Positions 39,628-40,577 of a stretch of DNA of 40,577 bases are shown here, piece by piece. How positions within the stretch are numbered: the first letter of the stretch is position 1; each line of letters starts with the position of its first letter. The stretch is taken from contig RFXC01000011.1 of NCBI GenBank assembly GCA_009921765.1, forward strand, positions 1 through 40,577, read 5' to 3'. The notes beneath the pieces were generated by a model that saw only the letters and a program-made list of their open reading frames with translations, made no database searches and was not told the DNA's origin. A program made the translations under genes and the position numbers. The DNA comes from Betaproteobacteria bacterium. GTDB taxonomy: Bacteria > Pseudomonadota > Gammaproteobacteria > Burkholderiales > Burkholderiaceae.

Positions 39628-40577
39628 ATGATTGACGCTGCCTTCGATTCGCTGGTCAACCAGCGGCTGAACCTGGTGCTGTCCAGCGACCGCCCGCTTG
39701 CGGTCCAGCATTCGGCAATCCGGTTGCTGCGCCGCCTGCATGACACGCCGACGGTCCGGGTCGCGGCCGATGCACCGCTTGACCCAACCGAACTCATCGA
39801 GCATGTGAACCGGATCGTGGCAGGGCTTTCCATTCGCGAGGCAACCGACACGACCACTGGTGTCGAGCGGCTGGCCGTACTGCCTGTACGGGTGACCGCC
39901 GAGCGGGCGCCCGACTCGATCCAGCTCCTGGTCAGATTGTGCCGCGCGCTGCCGGGCTCGGGGCTTCGGCTGCTCCTCATCATCGAGCACCCACCGGCGT
40001 TGAATGCCTGCCTGGCAGCGCTTGGGGCGGCTGCCTTCCATTGGGATATTCGCCCGGCCGCGGCGGCAGACGACGTTCCTTCGGCGCCGCCCGGCGACAC
40101 ACCAACCCGCACACAGCGCGACGAGCCTGTTGCTGGCACCCCGGCAGCCCGCGAACCCGAGCCACGCGGGAACGCCGAGTATCCCCCCGCGTCCGGCCAG
40201 GCCCCCACCGCTTCCATGCCAGCTCCAGCACAGCCTGTACCGACTCCCGGGGTGTTGGCGAGAGTCATCGATTCAGCTGCCAACCGTCCGCTTCGCTTTG
40301 CCCTGTGGGTAGTGGGTATTCCAGGGCTTTTGATCGCAGGCGCCCTTGCGATCGGTTCCGCGCTGCAGCCTGCACGTTCGCCGGCATCGGGGGGCGCGGC
40401 ACCGCCTGTCGCATCGTCGGCTTCGGCGCAGCGGAGTACTGCTGCGAAGTCGGCCAATGGAACGCCAAAAGCCGAGGAAGCGGCCGGGGGCAAAGCGCCG
40501 CCCGTCGTCGCGGCGGCTTCGTCGTCCCCGGCTGCGACACCGTCGCCCGTCCAGGCGTCGCCATCCGCGGCTGCACC
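39628..40577 (+). CDS. Membrane protein with Ala/Pro-rich region, open at the window edge
   Basis: An uninterrupted frame runs from ATG 39628 to the end of the window (316 residues seen, stop not reached). I do not recognise the family with certainty. Residues 1 to about 145 look like a soluble alpha/beta domain with hydrophobic strands (LRLLLIIEHPP looks like a Walker-B-type strand) but no clear Walker A loop. A Pro/Ala-rich segment follows (about 147-205), then one membrane helix at about 224-246 (FALWVVGIPGLLIAGALAIG) and a long Ala/Ser/Pro-rich tail. This order (cytoplasmic domain, helix, low-complexity periplasmic linker) recalls DamX/SPOR-type or GspA-like proteins, in which a C-terminal binding domain would follow beyond the window. 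That idea is a guess. Confidence 0.7.
   Translation, partial: MIDAAFDSLVNQRLNLVLSSDRPLAVQHSAIRLLRRLHDTPTVRVAADAPLDPTELIEHVNRIVAGLSIREATDTTTGVERLAVLPVRVTAERAPDSIQLLVRLCRALPGSGLRLLLIIEHPPALNACLAALGAAAFHWDIRPAAAADDVPSAPPGDTPTRTQRDEPVAGTPAAREPEPRGNAEYPPASGQAPTASMPAPAQPVPTPGVLARVIDSAANRPLRFALWVVGIPGLLIAGALAIGSALQPARSPASGGAAPPVASSASAQRSTAAKSANGTPKAEEAAGGKAPPVVAAASSSPAATPSPVQASPSAAA

Noticed and set aside
1..40577. Mobile element, prophage or genomic island
   Set aside because: No transposase, integrase, phage gene or tRNA was seen, and base composition looks even apart from the short AT-rich region before cysB.

Overview
The window is G+C-rich DNA with densely packed genes and almost no long intergenic space. 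The gene content points to a betaproteobacterium, most likely Burkholderiales (Bordetella/Alcaligenaceae/Comamonadaceae-like). The main reasons are five stand-alone Bug (TctC-type) periplasmic binding proteins, family III CoA-transferases, a CysB regulator very close to the enterobacterial one, and an RND efflux operon. This placement is inferred from gene families, not from a marker gene. No rRNA, tRNA, insertion sequence, phage gene or CRISPR array was seen, and no gene-free stretch exceeds 300 bases.

Layout. (a) 1-4193, plus strand: the 3' part of a MetE-like methyltransferase, a DctP-DctQ-DctM TRAP transporter and a gluconate-5-dehydrogenase-like SDR. The dctP 3' end and the dctQ 5' end are visibly disrupted. 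(b) 4160-10630: a peptide-type ABC importer (two permeases and a two-domain ATPase on the minus strand). Its binding protein and an M24 peptidase diverge from a shared promoter region. (c) 10650-13128: a Bug protein converging on a sulfatase gene, with a strong hairpin between them. (d) 13173-19189: a four-copy 16-bp tandem repeat, panC, a 2-dehydro-3-deoxygalactonokinase, Bug, MmgE/PrpD, Bug, and a small unknown membrane protein translationally coupled to the last Bug gene. (e) 19216-29391: two CoA-transferases, an enoyl-CoA hydratase/isomerase-family protein, a YhdH/AcuI-type reductase, two more Bug proteins, a complete TAXI-TRAP transporter and a ModA-like protein without a signal peptide. 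(f) 29551-36222: a beta-carbonic anhydrase diverging from a three-gene RND efflux operon. (g) 36183-40577: a 2-hydroxyacid dehydrogenase, an MFS transporter, cysB, and an open-ended membrane protein that runs off the window.

How the genes fit together. Nine different solute-binding proteins sit next to soluble enzymes for carboxylic acids, acyl-CoAs and sugar acids. This is the usual look of a heterotrophic organic-acid scavenging region: each binding protein captures a substrate and the neighbouring enzyme processes it. None of the Bug proteins has a TctA/TctB membrane partner in the window. No clearly new defence, mobile or biosynthetic system is visible. The points most worth a second look are the damaged or frameshifted dctP-dctQ junction, the Bug gene coupled to an unknown one-TM protein, the 16-bp repeat block, and the open-ended gene at the right edge.
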